A stretch of DNA of 64,000 nt, from the NCBI RefSeq assembly GCF_900143235.1, contig NZ_FRDF01000005.1, positions 1 to 64,000 on the forward strand, read 5' to 3'. The notes under the pieces are model-generated. The model saw nothing but the letters and a program-made list of their open reading frames with translations. It did not search any database and was not told the DNA's origin. Of the stretch, positions 54,049 through 63,999 are shown piece by piece (within the stretch, counting starts at the first letter, position 1; each line of letters opens with the position of its first letter). A program made the position numbers and the translations under genes. Source of the DNA: Erythrobacter sanguineus. GTDB taxonomy: Bacteria; Pseudomonadota; Alphaproteobacteria; Sphingomonadales; Sphingomonadaceae.

Positions 54049-54608
54049 ACATGATCGCGAATTCTCCCGCCGGACTTCCGGCTGCCGCGCAGGGCGGCGA
54101 TCTGCGCCAGCCCGATGCGGATTACTTCAACGCGCTTCAGACCGAGGTGAATGACAAGGGCTTCCTCGTCACCTCGACCGAAGATCTGTTCCAGTGGGCG
54201 CGCACCGGCAGCCTGTGGTGGATGACCTTTGGCCTTGCGTGCTGTGCGGTCGAGATGATCCACGTCAACATGCCGCGTTATGACATGGAACGCTTCGGCA
54301 TCGCGCCGCGTGCGTCCCCGCGCCAGTCGGATGTGATGATCGTGGCGGGCACCTTGTGCAACAAGATGGCTCCGGCACTGCGCAAGGTCTATGATCAGAT
54401 GTCCGATCCCAAATATGTGATCAGCATGGGCAGCTGCGCCAATGGCGGCGGCTATTACCACTATTCCTATTCGGTGGTGCGCGGCTGTGACCGCATCGTG
54501 CCGGTGGACATCTATGTTCCGGGCTGCCCGCCGACCGCGGAGGCGCTGCTTTATGGCGTGATGCAATTGCAGCGCAAGATCCGCCGCGTAGGCACGATCG
54601 AAAGGTAA
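54045..54608 (+). CDS. nuoB: NADH-quinone oxidoreductase subunit B
   Basis: 187 residues. NuoB holds the terminal [4Fe-4S] cluster N2 that reduces ubiquinone. The ligands are visible in [20 protein letters not shown] and [13 protein letters not shown]. The start ATG overlaps the nuoA stop (ATGA). An N-terminal extension of about 40 residues before the core is normal in alphaproteobacteria. Confidence 0.97.
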   Translation: MNMIANSPAGLPAAAQGGDLRQPDADYFNALQTEVNDKGFLVTSTEDLFQWARTGSLWWMTFGLACCAVEMIHVNMPRYDMERFGIAPRASPRQSDVMIVAGTLCNKMAPALRKVYDQMSDPKYVISMGSCANGGGYYHYSYSVVRGCDRIVPVDIYVPGCPPTAEALLYGVMQLQRKIRRVGTIER

Positions 54609-54619
54609 GGGCGAAAGTC

Positions 54620-55315
54620 ATGGCCGTTCTGCATTCCGCCCCGAAGTTCGCTTCCAACGAGGGCGTGATTGACGCCATCAGCGAAAGCATCAGCGTGTGG
54701 CTGTTGGGCGCTGCCGAGGCGCATGGGGAAGTGATTTTCCGCGTTCAGCGCGGCGATATCGAGCGTGTCTTGCGCACCCTGCGCGATGATCACCAGTATC
54801 AGCAGCTCATGGAGATTGCGGGCGCGGACTATCCCTCGCGCTCCGAACGGTTCGAAGTCGTCTACATGCTGCAAAGCCTGACGAAGAACCATCGCATCAT
54901 CGTGAAATGTTCGACCGATGAAGATACGCCGGTGCCGACGGTGACAACGCTGTGGCCCAATGCGGGCTGGCTCGAACGCGAGGTGTTCGACATGTATGGC
55001 GTCACCTTTGCGGGTAACCCGGACCTGCGCCGCATCCTCACCGATTACGGCTTTGAAGGGCATCCCTTTCGCAAGGACTTCCCGATGACGGGCTATACCG
55101 AACTGCGCTATTCCGAGGAGGAAAAGCGGGTGGTGTATGAGCCGGTCGAACTGGCGCAGGAAATGCGCAGCTTCGATTTTCTCTCTCCGTGGGAAGGTGC
55201 CGATTACGTTCTGCCCGGAGACGAAAAGGCTGACGAAAAGGCTGACGAAAAGGCTGACGAAAAGGCTGACGAAAAGGCTCCGCCTGCGCCGCCGAGCGGG
55301 GAGGCGAAGAAATGA
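54620..55315 (+). CDS. nuoC: NADH-quinone oxidoreductase subunit C
   Basis: 231 residues. The 30-kDa subunit family pattern is present: [39 protein letters not shown] and [18 protein letters not shown]. NuoC packs beside NuoD in the peripheral arm. Unlike the gammaproteobacterial fusion it is separate from NuoD. After the core the protein ends in an unusual charged tail of ADEK repeated five times (about residues 200-220), made by a 12-bp tandem repeat, then [11 protein letters not shown]. The stop overlaps the nuoD ATG. Confidence 0.96.
   Translation: MAVLHSAPKFASNEGVIDAISESISVWLLGAAEAHGEVIFRVQRGDIERVLRTLRDDHQYQQLMEIAGADYPSRSERFEVVYMLQSLTKNHRIIVKCSTDEDTPVPTVTTLWPNAGWLEREVFDMYGVTFAGNPDLRRILTDYGFEGHPFRKDFPMTGYTELRYSEEEKRVVYEPVELAQEMRSFDFLSPWEGADYVLPGDEKADEKADEKADEKADEKAPPAPPSGEAKK
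55220..55279. repeat. Five-copy 12-bp tandem repeat in nuoC
   Basis: The unit GACGAAAAGGCT repeats five times without a mismatch (55220-55231, 55232-55243, 55244-55255, 55256-55267, 55268-55279), encoding the DEKA/ADEK tail of NuoC. Perfect identity at DNA level points to recent slippage; 12 bases keeps the frame. Confidence 0.95.
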
Positions 55316-56523
55316 GCATGCAACGCGAAGAATCGCTCACCACCACCGGTGAGGTGATCTCCAACTACACGATCAATTTCGGCCCCCAGCATCCGGCCGC
55401 GCATGGCGTGCTGCGGATGGTGATGGAGCTGGATGGTGAAGTGATCGAGCGGATCGATCCGCATGTCGGCCTGCTCCACCGCGGCACCGAAAAGCTGATC
55501 GAGCACAAGACCTACCTTCAGGCCCTGCCCTATTTCGACCGGCTCGATTACTGCTCGCCGCTGTGCATGGAGCATTCCTATGTGCTCGCCATCGAAAAGC
55601 TGCTGAACATCGAAGTGCCCATCCGCGCGCAATATCTGCGCGTGCTGTTTGCCGAGCTGACCCGCATTTGCAACCACATGCTCAACATCGGCGCGCATGT
55701 GATGGACGTGGGCGCGATGACGCCCAACCTGTGGGTGTTCGAACTGCGCGAGGATTGCCTCAACTTCTTCGAACGCGCGAGCGGCGCGCGGATGCACTCG
55801 GCGTGGTTCCGCCCCGGCGGCGTGCATCAGGATGTGCCGGAAAAGCTGCTGGTGGATATCGGCGACTGGCTCGACAACCGGTTTTTCCAGTTGTTCGAAG
55901 ACGCGATGAGCCTTGTGATCGACAGCCGCATCTTCAAGCAGCGCAATGTCGATATCGCCGTGGTGGGCCGCGATGATGCGGTCGCGTGGGGTTTCAGCGG
56001 CCCGATGATCCGCGCGGCGGGCATTCCGTGGGATCTGCGCAAGAGCCAGCCCTATGATGTCTATGACCGGATGGAATTCGACATTCCGGTCGGCACCAAT
56101 TCGGATTGCTATGATCGCTTCATGGTGCGCGTGAAGGAAGTTTACGAAAGCGCGAAGATCATCCGCCAGTGCCTGCGCGATATGCCGACCGGGCCGATTG
56201 CCAGCACGGACGGCAAGGTTTCCCCGCCCAAGCGCGGCGAGATGAAGCAGTCGATGGAAAGCCTGATCCACCACTTCAAGCTCTACACCGAAGGCTTCCA
56301 CGTGCCCGCCGGCGAGGTTTACGTCGCGACCGAAAGCCCCAAGGGCGAATTCGGCGTCTATCTCGTCAGCGACGGCACCAACAAGCCCTACCGCTGCAAG
56401 ATCCGCCCCACCGCCTTCTCGCACCTGCAGGCGATGGACTTCATGTCCAAGGGCCACATGCTGCCCGACGCGACCGCCATTCTGGGCGCGATCGACGTGG
56501 TGTTCGGGGAGTGCGACCGGTGA
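55312..56523 (+). CDS. nuoD: NADH-quinone oxidoreductase subunit D
   Basis: 403 residues of the 49-kDa subunit family, which forms the quinone pocket with NuoB. Family marks are [14 protein letters not shown] (with the conserved His pair), [34 protein letters not shown]-like [10 protein letters not shown] and the closing DVVFGECDR. Start ATG overlaps the nuoC stop, and the TGA overlaps the GTG of a small membrane protein gene instead of running directly into nuoE. Confidence 0.97.
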   Translation: MSMQREESLTTTGEVISNYTINFGPQHPAAHGVLRMVMELDGEVIERIDPHVGLLHRGTEKLIEHKTYLQALPYFDRLDYCSPLCMEHSYVLAIEKLLNIEVPIRAQYLRVLFAELTRICNHMLNIGAHVMDVGAMTPNLWVFELREDCLNFFERASGARMHSAWFRPGGVHQDVPEKLLVDIGDWLDNRFFQLFEDAMSLVIDSRIFKQRNVDIAVVGRDDAVAWGFSGPMIRAAGIPWDLRKSQPYDVYDRMEFDIPVGTNSDCYDRFMVRVKEVYESAKIIRQCLRDMPTGPIASTDGKVSPPKRGEMKQSMESLIHHFKLYTEGFHVPAGEVYVATESPKGEFGVYLVSDGTNKPYRCKIRPTAFSHLQAMDFMSKGHMLPDATAILGAIDVVFGECDR

Positions 56524-56735
56524 GCCAACCTTCTAACCCTTCGGATTTCCTCATCGGAGTTGGATACGGCGTAGGCCCAACTCTGATGCTTCTCCGGATT
56601 TCGGAGATGCTTCCGACAGCATATGGGTACGCTGGAGCAGCAGTCTTCATTCTTACCCTTTCGTTTCAAACCTTCCGTCGCTTGCAGCAGGAGAAAGCTG
56701 CCAAGGTCGCTGAATTGAGTTCGTCCAATGGCTGA
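56520..56735 (+). CDS. Small membrane protein inserted between nuoD and nuoE
   Basis: 71 residues from a GTG that overlaps the nuoD stop (GTGA). Its last eight bases overlap the nuoE ATG. One or two hydrophobic stretches are visible ([21 protein letters not shown] and [15 protein letters not shown]), followed by a basic [12 protein letters not shown] tail. Codon use is less GC-rich at third positions than in the flanking nuo genes (TCT, ACT, CTT, ATT, GAA are common), suggesting a later arrival. No family recognised. Coupling on both sides makes translation likely; a role in complex I assembly or stability is only an inference from position. Confidence 0.65.
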   Translation: MSQPSNPSDFLIGVGYGVGPTLMLLRISEMLPTAYGYAGAAVFILTLSFQTFRRLQQEKAAKVAELSSSNG

Positions 56736-57396
56736 CCGCACCCCCGCACCCGATACCCCCGAACTGCGCGCCCGCTGGAGCGCGTTCGCATGGACGCCGG
56801 AGAACAAGAAAACCGCCGATTGGCACATCGCCAAATATCCCGGAGGGCGTCAGCGCTCGGCGGTGATGCCGTTGCTCGATCTCGCCCAGCGGCAGGTCGG
56901 TGCCGAGACCGATACGCAGGGCTGGCTGCCGCTGCCGGTGATCGAATATGTCGCGCAATATCTCGGCATGCCGGTGATCCGCGTGCTCGAAGTCGCCAGC
57001 TTCTATTTCATGTATAATCTCAAGCCCGTCGGCAAATTCCACGTGCAGGTGTGCGGCACCACGCCCTGCATGCTGCGCGGGAGTGACGACATCATCGCCG
57101 CCTGCAAGAAGCGCGGGATGGTGAAGGGCGGGGTCTCGGCGGACGGGCTGTGGACCCTCACCGAAGTCGAATGCATGGGCAATTGCGCCACCGCGCCGAT
57201 GGTCCAGATCAATGACGACAATTACGAAGACCTGACGCCCGAACGCCTCGACGCGGTGCTCGATGCGCTGGCGGCGGGGCAGAAGCCGAAGACCGGCACG
57301 CAGGAGCCGGGTCGCCATACCTCAGAGCCTGCGGGCGGGCCGACGACCTTGACGGACATGGTCAGCGCCAACCACGATTACAGGGGTGAGTGGTGA
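56728..57396 (+). CDS. nuoE: NADH-quinone oxidoreductase subunit E
   Basis: 222 residues, a thioredoxin-like [2Fe-2S] protein of the NADH-dehydrogenase module. The cluster ligands are in VCGTTPCMLRG and VECMGNCATAP. The N-terminal helical part has FMYNLKPVGKFHVQ and SAVMPLLDLAQRQVG. The C-terminal 40 residues (QEPGRHTSEPAGGPTTLTDM) form a flexible extension common in alphaproteobacteria. The stop TGA overlaps a GTG-started small ORF. Confidence 0.96.
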   Translation: MADRTPAPDTPELRARWSAFAWTPENKKTADWHIAKYPGGRQRSAVMPLLDLAQRQVGAETDTQGWLPLPVIEYVAQYLGMPVIRVLEVASFYFMYNLKPVGKFHVQVCGTTPCMLRGSDDIIAACKKRGMVKGGVSADGLWTLTEVECMGNCATAPMVQINDDNYEDLTPERLDAVLDALAAGQKPKTGTQEPGRHTSEPAGGPTTLTDMVSANHDYRGEW

Positions 57397-57536
57397 CCGC
57401 AGTCGCCTCTCTCCTTGGCGCAGCCGTGCTCGCCTTCATCGCCTACAAGGCGCTGATGGGGTTGATGCGCGTGGGGGTTATCATCCTTATTCTTGGCGCG
57501 CTTTACGGGCTTTATGATCAAGGGGTGATCGGATGA
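57393..57536 (+). CDS. Small membrane protein between nuoE and nuoF, copy 1
   Basis: 47 residues starting at GTG 57393, which overlaps the nuoE stop (GTGA), and ending in an ATGA overlap with the next small ORF. The whole protein is hydrophobic: VASLLGAAVLAFIAYKALMGL and VGVIILILGALYGLYDQG form two short membrane helices. No family was recognised. The exact overlaps on both sides suggest it is translated as part of the nuo message. It is too short for most gene callers, so homologues may be missed in databases. Confidence 0.55.
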   Translation: MTAVASLLGAAVLAFIAYKALMGLMRVGVIILILGALYGLYDQGVIG

Positions 57537-57709
57537 GCCCGCTGACGCTCGCCCTGGCCGGTGCCGGGCTGACCGGCTTTGCTCTGGGCGCCTATTTCTC
57601 CGCGACGGGCAAGGGTGAAATGGGCGTAATCCTGATGGGATTGGGCCTGATGTTTCAGGTGATTTCATTGGTGCGCTTGAAACGCGCCAAAGCACAAGGG
57701 AAGCTGTGA
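57533..57709 (+). CDS. Small membrane protein between nuoE and nuoF, copy 2
   Basis: 58 residues. The ATG overlaps the previous small ORF's TGA (ATGA), and its own TGA overlaps the nuoF ATG as TGATG. Two hydrophobic stretches ([21 protein letters not shown] and [17 protein letters not shown]) are followed by a Lys/Arg-rich tail ([10 protein letters not shown]), an arrangement that favours the cytoplasmic side for the C-terminus. No family recognised. It does not resemble its neighbour in sequence. Confidence 0.58.
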   Translation: MSPLTLALAGAGLTGFALGAYFSATGKGEMGVILMGLGLMFQVISLVRLKRAKAQGKL

Positions 57710-59001
57710 TGCTTAGCGATAAGGACCGCATCTTTACCAACGTCTATGGGTTTCAGGATTGGGGCCTCAAGGCAGCGCAGGCGCGCGGCGACTGGGACGA
57801 TACCAAGGCGCTGCTCGCACGCGGGCCAGACGCGATTGTCGAGGAGATGAAAGCCTCGGGCCTGCGCGGGCGGGGCGGGGCGGGCTTCCCGACAGGGCTC
57901 AAGTGGTCCTTCATGCCCAAGGAATCGCGTGACGGTCGCCCGAGCTTCCTCGTCATCAATGCCGACGAATCCGAGCCGGGGTCGTGCAAGGACCGCGAAA
58001 TCCTGCGCCACGATCCGCACAAGCTGGTCGAAGGCGCGCTGGTGGCAGGCTTCGCGATGCGCGCGCGGGCGGCCTATATCTATGTGCGCGGTGAATATAT
58101 CCGCGAGGCCGAAGTGCTGCAGGCGGCGATCCATCAGGCTTACGAAGCAGGGCTGATCGGCAAGAACGCCTGCGGTTCGGGCTATGATTTCGACGTCTTC
58201 ATGCACCGCGGCGCGGGTGCCTATATCTGCGGCGAAGAGACCGCGATGATCGAAAGCCTTGAAGGCAAGAAGGGCCAGCCACGGCTCAAGCCCCCGTTCC
58301 CGGCGGGCGCGGGGCTGTATGGCTGCCCGACCACGGTCAACAACGTCGAAAGCATCGCGGTCGCGCCGACGATCCTGCGGCGCGGGGCGGCGTGGTTCAG
58401 CTCCTTCGGGCGCGAGAACAACAAGGGCACCAAGCTGTTCCAGATTTCTGGCCACGTGGAAAAGCCCTGCGTGGTCGAGGAATCGATGAGCATCAGCTTT
58501 GAAGAGCTGATCGAAAAGCACTGTGGCGGCATTCGCGGCGGGTGGGGCAATCTGCTGGCGGTGATCCCCGGCGGTTCGTCGGTGCCGCTGGTGCCCGCCG
58601 CACAAATCCGCAACGCGCCGATGGATTTCGACGGGTTGAAGGAGCTTGGCTCGGGCCTCGGCACGGCGGCGGTGATCGTCATGGACAAGTCGACCGACAT
58701 CGTCCGCGCGATCAGCCGCCTGTCCTATTTCTACAAGCACGAAAGCTGCGGCCAGTGCACCCCCTGCCGCGAGGGCACGGGCTGGATGTGGCGCATGATG
58801 GAGCGCCTGCGCACCGGTGATGCGGCGATCGAGGAAATTGATATGCTGCACGAGGTCACCAAGCAGGTCGAAGGCCACACCATCTGCGCGCTGGGCGATG
58901 CGGCGGCATGGCCGATTCAGGGCCTGATCCGGCATTTCCGCCCCGAGCTGGAACGGCGGATCAACGAGCACAACGCGCAGTTCGCGGAGGCAGCCGAGTA
59001 A
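57709..59001 (+). CDS. nuoF: NADH-quinone oxidoreductase subunit F (NADH-binding)
   Basis: 430 residues. NuoF binds NADH and FMN and passes electrons to a [4Fe-4S] cluster. Seen are [15 protein letters not shown] (NADH/FMN loop), [34 protein letters not shown] and the cluster ligands [15 protein letters not shown] with a fourth Cys in [11 protein letters not shown]. The ATG at 57709 is preferred; a GTG three bases earlier is also in frame. The stop TAA overlaps the nuoG ATG (TAATG). Confidence 0.97.
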   Translation: MLSDKDRIFTNVYGFQDWGLKAAQARGDWDDTKALLARGPDAIVEEMKASGLRGRGGAGFPTGLKWSFMPKESRDGRPSFLVINADESEPGSCKDREILRHDPHKLVEGALVAGFAMRARAAYIYVRGEYIREAEVLQAAIHQAYEAGLIGKNACGSGYDFDVFMHRGAGAYICGEETAMIESLEGKKGQPRLKPPFPAGAGLYGCPTTVNNVESIAVAPTILRRGAAWFSSFGRENNKGTKLFQISGHVEKPCVVEESMSISFEELIEKHCGGIRGGWGNLLAVIPGGSSVPLVPAAQIRNAPMDFDGLKELGSGLGTAAVIVMDKSTDIVRAISRLSYFYKHESCGQCTPCREGTGWMWRMMERLRTGDAAIEEIDMLHEVTKQVEGHTICALGDAAAWPIQGLIRHFRPELERRINEHNAQFAEAAE

Positions 59002-61016
59002 TGCCTAAAGTCACCGTAGACGGTCAGGAAATCGAAGTCCCCGCGGGCGCCACCGTGCTGCAGGCGTGCGAGCTGGCGGGCAAGGAAATCCCGCGCTTCT
59101 GTTATCACGAGCGCCTCAGCATCGCGGGCAATTGCCGCATGTGTCTGGTCGAAGTGAAGCCCGGGCCGCCCAAGCCGCAGGCCTCCTGCGCGCTGCCCGC
59201 TGCCGATGGTCAGGAAATCCGCACCGACTCGCCCATGGTCAAGAAGGCCAGAGAGGGCGTGATGGAGTTCCTGCTCATCAATCACCCGCTCGATTGCCCG
59301 ATCTGTGATCAGGGCGGCGAGTGCGATTTGCAGGATCAGGCGGTCGCCTATGGCCGCGGCGGCTCGCGCTTTGATGAGAACAAGCGCGCCGTCACCGAGA
59401 AGTACATGGGCCCGCTGATCAAGACGATCATGACCCGCTGCATCCACTGCACCCGCTGCGTCCGCTTTTCCGAAGAGATCGCGGGCGTGGACGAGATCGG
59501 CGCGCTCTACCGCGGTGAGGATATGCAGATCACCACCTATCTCGAACAGGCGGCGGCGCATGAGCTTTCGGCCAACGTCATCGACTTGTGCCCGGTCGGC
59601 GCGCTGACCTCGCGGCCCTATGCCTTCGAGGCGCGGCCGTGGGAATTGAAGAAGACGCTGAGCATCGACGTCTCGGACGCGGTGGGGGCGAACATCACGC
59701 TCCATTCCAAGGGCCGCGAAGTGATGCGCGCGCTGCCGCGCATCAATGACGACGTCAACGAGGAGTGGCTGTCGGACAAGGGCCGCTATCAGGTCGATGG
59801 ATTGACCAAGCGCCGCCTGGACCGCGTGTGGGTGCGTCGTGACGGCAAGCTGCAACCGGCTGAGTGGACCGAAGCCTTCGGCATGATTGCGGGAGCTCTG
59901 GAAGGCGACAAGGGCAGCATCGCGGCGGTTGCGGGCGATCTGCTCGATGCCGAGACGATGTTTGCCGCCAAGGCGCTGGTCAATGCCTGCGGATCGAACC
60001 TCACCGAAGCGCGCCAGACAGGCATGACCTATGACGTGTCGAAACTTGCGGCGGTGAATTTCAATTCGACCTTTGCGGGTATCGAAACCGCCGATGCGAT
60101 CCTGATAATCGGTAGCAATGTCCGCTGGGACGCCGCGCTGCTCAATGTCCGCCTGCGCAAGGCGGTGAAGGCGGGGGCCAAGGTCTATATCATCGGCCCC
60201 GAATGGGACCCGACCTATCCGGCGACCTTCCTTGGTTCCGATCTGAAGATCCTGAACCGCATTCCCAAGGAATTGGGTGACGTCATGAAGTCGGCCCAGC
60301 GCCCGGCGGTGATCCTCGGCGCGGCGGGCCTCGCCAAGGGCGTGCTTGCCGCCACGCTCAAGCTGGTCGACAAGTTCGGCCTTGTTCGCGACGGTTGGAA
60401 CGGCTTCAACGTGCTGCACATCTCAGCGGCGCGCATGGCGTCGCTGATGCTTGATTTCACTGCTCCGGGCGGGATGGGCGAGATCGCTGCTGCTTCGCCC
60501 AAGGTGCTGCTGAGCCTCGGCGCTGATGAAATGGATTACGGCGCGTTCGGCAGCAGCCTCAAGGTCTATATCGGCCACCACGGCGACAAGGGCGCACATC
60601 ACGCCGACATCATCCTGCCGGGCGCGTCCTATGCCGAAAAGGACGGGACTTATGTCAACACCGAAGGCCGGGTGCAGTTTGCCGAGAAAGCGGTCTTCGC
60701 CCCCGGTGATGCGCGCGAGGATTGGACGATCCTGCGTGCGCTCGCTGACGCTTTGGGCGTCACGGTCGGCTTCGACAGCTTCGCCGCGCTGCAGGCAAAG
60801 ATGATCGCCGCCGTTCCCGCTCTAGGCGAAGAGGGCCTCGCCGATTACGGCGCGCTGCCCAAACCCGACAGCGGTGCCAAGTTCGAAGGCGAGATTGCGG
60901 GCTACCCGATCAAGGACTTCTACCTCACCAACCCCATCGCCCGCGCGAGCGAGGTGATGCAGCGCTGCTCGGACGAGCTGCTGCATGGGGCGGATGTGAA
61001 GGAGGCTGCGGAATGA
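59001..61016 (+). CDS. nuoG: NADH-quinone oxidoreductase subunit G
   Basis: 671 residues. The N-terminal ferredoxin domain binds a [2Fe-2S] cluster ([23 protein letters not shown]). It is followed by the His/Cys-ligated [4Fe-4S] region ([18 protein letters not shown]) and [10 protein letters not shown] with [12 protein letters not shown]. The large C-terminal part is molybdopterin-oxidoreductase-like without a cofactor. It wires electrons from NuoF/E to the later clusters. The ATG at 59001 overlaps nuoF by TAATG; the stop overlaps the next small ORF by ATGA. Confidence 0.96.
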   Translation: MPKVTVDGQEIEVPAGATVLQACELAGKEIPRFCYHERLSIAGNCRMCLVEVKPGPPKPQASCALPAADGQEIRTDSPMVKKAREGVMEFLLINHPLDCPICDQGGECDLQDQAVAYGRGGSRFDENKRAVTEKYMGPLIKTIMTRCIHCTRCVRFSEEIAGVDEIGALYRGEDMQITTYLEQAAAHELSANVIDLCPVGALTSRPYAFEARPWELKKTLSIDVSDAVGANITLHSKGREVMRALPRINDDVNEEWLSDKGRYQVDGLTKRRLDRVWVRRDGKLQPAEWTEAFGMIAGALEGDKGSIAAVAGDLLDAETMFAAKALVNACGSNLTEARQTGMTYDVSKLAAVNFNSTFAGIETADAILIIGSNVRWDAALLNVRLRKAVKAGAKVYIIGPEWDPTYPATFLGSDLKILNRIPKELGDVMKSAQRPAVILGAAGLAKGVLAATLKLVDKFGLVRDGWNGFNVLHISAARMASLMLDFTAPGGMGEIAAASPKVLLSLGADEMDYGAFGSSLKVYIGHHGDKGAHHADIILPGASYAEKDGTYVNTEGRVQFAEKAVFAPGDAREDWTILRALADALGVTVGFDSFAALQAKMIAAVPALGEEGLADYGALPKPDSGAKFEGEIAGYPIKDFYLTNPIARASEVMQRCSDELLHGADVKEAAE

Positions 61017-61201
61017 ACCGCCTAGTCGACAGGGTGGTCGATCTGACCCCGGCGATCCTCATCGGATTGTTCGTGCTTGTTCTGCTGAATGCCCTCGCCA
61101 ATGGGCAGAACTTCACGACGCAGGCGTACCACGGCAGCTTCTTGCTAATGGCTGCCTCAGCCTTGACCTATTTCCGCAGGTACCTGGAGACCCGGCAGTG
61201 A
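61013..61201 (+). CDS. Small membrane protein between nuoG and nuoH
   Basis: 62 residues; the ATG overlaps the nuoG stop (ATGA) and the stop overlaps the nuoH GTG (GTGA). A clear membrane helix is at about residues 13-29 ([17 protein letters not shown]) and a second weaker one at about 41-54 ([14 protein letters not shown]), with a short Arg-rich end (RRYLETRQ). No family recognised. Its overlaps on both sides match those of the other small ORFs in this operon. Confidence 0.68.
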   Translation: MNRLVDRVVDLTPAILIGLFVLVLLNALANGQNFTTQAYHGSFLLMAASALTYFRRYLETRQ

Positions 61202-62331
61202 CCGCCTTCTTCCAATCGCTCGGCCTCAGCTACGAATGGGCCTGGACTGTCGCCACCGTGGCGGCGATCGTCATCGTTTCGCTGCTCGTCATGTTCAGCG
61301 TGGCGATGGTGATCTATGTCGACCGCAAGGTGCTCGGCGCGATCATGTTGCGGCGCGGGCCGAATGTGGTCGGGCCGTTCGGGCTGCTGCAATCATTCGC
61401 GGATGGCCTCAAGGTGTTCCTGCAGGAAACCATCATCCCCACCGCCGCGAACAAGGGCATTTTCCTGCTCGCGCCGATCATCACCTTTACCGTCGCGCTG
61501 GCCGCCTGGGCGGTGATTCCGTTCTGGGATGGCGGGGTGATTGCCGACATCAACGTGGGCCTGCTCTACATCCTCGCGATCTCCTCGATGGGGGTTTACG
61601 GCGTGGTGATGAGCGGGTGGGCGTCGAACTCCAAATACCCGTTCTTCTCGGCCATGCGCGCCTCGGCGCAGATGATTTCCTACGAAGTTTCGATCGGCTT
61701 CGTGCTGGTGTGCGTGGTGCTGTTTGCAGGGACGTTCAACCTGTCCGGCATCGTCAACGCGCAGCAGGGCTTCGGGTTTGGGCTGATCAACGCCTATGCG
61801 GTGCATCCGCTGCTGTTCCCGATGTGGGTGGTGTTCTTTATCTCGGCCCTGGCCGAGACAGCACGCGCCCCGTTTGACCTGACTGAGGCGGAGAGCGAAC
61901 TGGTCGCGGGCTATCAGACCGAATATTCCTCGATGAGCTTCGCGCTGTTCTGGCTCGGCGAGTATGCCAACATCCTGCTGATGTGCTCCCTGAACACGCT
62001 ATTGTTCTGGGGCGGGTGGCTGCCGCCGATTGACTGGGCGCCGCTGTACCTGGTGCCCGGGATCATCTGGTTCCTGCTCAAGACCTTCGCCTTCTTCCTG
62101 ATGTTTAGCTGGATCTGGGCGACCGTGCCGCGCTACCGCTACGACCAGCTGATGCGCCTCGGATGGAAGGTGTTTCTGCCGATGAGCCTTCTGTTTGTCG
62201 CGGTGACGAGCGGCTACCTGATGGCGACGGGGCATTTCGACAAGGTCAGCACCGCCGACATGCCCGCACCTGCCACCGAAATCGTTGAAGCCAATCCCGC
62301 GCAGCCCACCGCTGTGAGAGGCCAGTCATGA
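61198..62331 (+). CDS. nuoH: NADH-quinone oxidoreductase subunit H
   Basis: 377 residues, the membrane subunit that forms the quinone entry with NuoA and NuoB. About eight helices are visible, with the family loops [54 protein letters not shown] and [18 protein letters not shown]. The start GTG at 61198 overlaps the small ORF stop; its own stop overlaps nuoI (ATGA). The C-terminal 35 residues are a soluble tail. Confidence 0.97.
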   Translation: MTAFFQSLGLSYEWAWTVATVAAIVIVSLLVMFSVAMVIYVDRKVLGAIMLRRGPNVVGPFGLLQSFADGLKVFLQETIIPTAANKGIFLLAPIITFTVALAAWAVIPFWDGGVIADINVGLLYILAISSMGVYGVVMSGWASNSKYPFFSAMRASAQMISYEVSIGFVLVCVVLFAGTFNLSGIVNAQQGFGFGLINAYAVHPLLFPMWVVFFISALAETARAPFDLTEAESELVAGYQTEYSSMSFALFWLGEYANILLMCSLNTLLFWGGWLPPIDWAPLYLVPGIIWFLLKTFAFFLMFSWIWATVPRYRYDQLMRLGWKVFLPMSLLFVAVTSGYLMATGHFDKVSTADMPAPATEIVEANPAQPTAVRGQS

Positions 62332-62816
62332 CCACCGTCTCCCACCTCATCAAGAGCTTCACCCTCTGGGAATTCCTCAAGGCGCACGCCTTGACGCTGA
62401 AGTATTTCTTCAAGCCCAAGGTGACGATCAACTATCCGTTCGAGAAGTCGCCGCTTAGCCCGCGCTTCCGCGGGGAGCATGCTTTGCGGCGCTATCCCAA
62501 TGGCGAGGAACGCTGCATCGCCTGCAAGCTGTGCGAGGCCGTCTGCCCCGCGCAGGCGATCACCATCGAGAGCGAACCGCGCGAGGATGGCAGCCGTCGC
62601 ACCACCCGCTACGACATCGACATGACCAAGTGCATCTATTGCGGCTTCTGTCAGGAAGCCTGCCCGGTCGATGCCATCGTCGAAGGGCCGAATTTCGAAT
62701 ACGCCACCGAAACCCGCGAGGAGCTGCTGTATGACAAGGCCAAGCTGCTCAGCAATGGTGACAAGTGGGAACGGGCCATCGCGGCCAACCTTGAAGCCGA
62801 CGCACCCTACCGCTAG
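62328..62816 (+). CDS. nuoI: NADH-quinone oxidoreductase subunit I
   Basis: 162 residues with two [4Fe-4S] ferredoxin motifs, [15 protein letters not shown] and [15 protein letters not shown], which bind clusters N6a and N6b between NuoG and NuoB. The N-terminal [18 protein letters not shown] forms the membrane-facing helix. Start ATG overlaps the nuoH stop. The stop is followed by a 144-base spacer carrying an inverted repeat. Confidence 0.97.
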   Translation: MTTVSHLIKSFTLWEFLKAHALTLKYFFKPKVTINYPFEKSPLSPRFRGEHALRRYPNGEERCIACKLCEAVCPAQAITIESEPREDGSRRTTRYDIDMTKCIYCGFCQEACPVDAIVEGPNFEYATETREELLYDKAKLLSNGDKWERAIAANLEADAPYR

Positions 62817-62857
62817 GGCGCGCTGCGACGAGGGACACGGGGTCTTGGAATTTACTT

Positions 62858-62942
62858 CGTCATCCCGGCGCAGGCCGGGATCCAGTTTGGACTAAGGGAT
62901 CGCATTGCCGCTTTCTGGACCCCGGCCTTCGCCGGGGTGACG
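62858..62942. repeat. REP-like inverted repeat between nuoI and nuoJ
   Basis: The left arm 62858-62885 (opening CGTCATCCCGG) and the right arm 62915-62942 (ending CCGGGGTGACG) are inverted copies about 28 bases long with few mismatches, each itself containing a small hairpin (CCGGCGCAGGCCGG; CCCGGCCTTCGCCGGGG). The 29-base centre is unrelated. This type of extragenic palindrome is dispersed in many alphaproteobacterial genomes. It occupies most of the only large gap among nuoG-nuoJ. Confidence 0.85.
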
Positions 62943-62960
62943 GACCGGCGGAGACACAAC

Positions 62961-63584
62961 ATGATACAGGCCATCGCCTTCTATTTCTTCGCGACCATCG
63001 TGGTCGGTGCCGCCGTGATGACGATCATGGCGAAGAACCCTGTGCACTCGGTGCTGTGGCTGATCATGGCGTTCTTCAACGCCGCCGGCCTGATGGTGCT
63101 GGTGGGGGCAGAGTTCATCGCGATGCTGCTGGTGATCGTCTATGTCGGCGCGGTCGCGGTGCTGTTCCTGTTCGTGGTGATGATGCTCGATATTGATTTT
63201 GCCGCGATGCGCGCAGGCTTCAGCCGCAATGCGCCGCTGGGGCTGGCGGTGGCGGCGGTGCTGCTGGCGGAACTGCTGCTGGCAGTTGGCGCGTATAATG
63301 CGGGCGGCATCACGCTGGGATCGCCCGATGGCAGCGCGATGCAGGCGGCTGAGGTCAGCAATATCGAGGCCTTGGGCGCGCTGCTTTACGGGCGTTACAT
63401 CCTGCTATTTGAAATTGCGGGCATCATCCTGCTGGTGGCGATGATCGGCGCGATCGTGCTGACTTTCCAGCCGCCCAAGCCCGGCGCACGTGCGCGGCAG
63501 GACGTGGGCAAGCAGACCCGCCGCCGTCCGGAGGATGCAACCGTCATGAAAAACCCGGAGATCGGGCAGGGGGTCGAGCTGTGA
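62961..63584 (+). CDS. nuoJ: NADH-quinone oxidoreductase subunit J
   Basis: 207 residues with five hydrophobic helices. The third has the family's kinked pi-bulge region, [25 protein letters not shown], that moves during turnover. [19 protein letters not shown] precedes it. The ATG at 62961 is used; GGCGGAGA just upstream (within 62947-62954) serves as ribosome binding site, and the longer frame starting at 62937 lies in the repeat. The last 40 residues form a charged soluble tail. Confidence 0.95.
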   Translation: MIQAIAFYFFATIVVGAAVMTIMAKNPVHSVLWLIMAFFNAAGLMVLVGAEFIAMLLVIVYVGAVAVLFLFVVMMLDIDFAAMRAGFSRNAPLGLAVAAVLLAELLLAVGAYNAGGITLGSPDGSAMQAAEVSNIEALGALLYGRYILLFEIAGIILLVAMIGAIVLTFQPPKPGARARQDVGKQTRRRPEDATVMKNPEIGQGVEL

Positions 63585-63602
63585 TCGGCATTTCGCAAAC
63601 GC

Positions 63603-63681
63603 CGTTCGTGTCGAGCGAAGTCGAGACACTTTCGGCTCTGGTATCTCGACTGCGCGCTGCGCGCTCCGCTCGATACGAACG
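63603..63681. repeat. Second inverted repeat, between nuoJ and nuoK
   Basis: CGTTCGTGTCGAGCGAAG (63603-63620) is inverted, with two mismatches in the outer part, at the right end (63662-63681, ending CTCGATACGAACG). Additional pairing comes from TCGAGACAC against GTATCTCGA. It differs in sequence from the repeat before nuoJ, so two palindrome families occur within 800 bases. The 109-base spacer between nuoJ and nuoK holds little else. Confidence 0.75.
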
Positions 63682-63693
63682 GAAGGATGCACA

Positions 63694-63999
63694 ATGATCG
63701 GCATCGAACATTACCTTACCGTGGGCGCGATCTTGTTCGTGCTCGGGGTGCTGGGGATCTTCCTCAACCGCAAGAACGTGATCGTCATCCTGATGGCGGT
63801 CGAACTGATCCTGCTGGCGGTGAACATCAACCTCGTTGCCTTCAGCGCCTTCATGCAGGATCTGGTGGGTCAGGTGTTTGCCATGCTGGTGCTGACGGTC
63901 GCGGCGGCGGAGGCGGCCATCGGGCTCGCCATTCTGGTGATCTATTTCCGCGGCCACGGATCAATTGCGGTTGATGATATCAACCGGATGAAGGGGTAA
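63694..63999 (+). CDS. nuoK: NADH-quinone oxidoreductase subunit K
   Basis: 101 residues, three membrane helices. NuoK is an Mrp-antiporter-like proton channel subunit. The conserved membrane Glu residues are in [18 protein letters not shown] and [25 protein letters not shown] before ATG 63694 is a good ribosome binding site. The stop is one base from the window end; nuoL, nuoM and nuoN would be expected to follow. Confidence 0.97.
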   Translation: MIGIEHYLTVGAILFVLGVLGIFLNRKNVIVILMAVELILLAVNINLVAFSAFMQDLVGQVFAMLVLTVAAAEAAIGLAILVIYFRGHGSIAVDDINRMKG

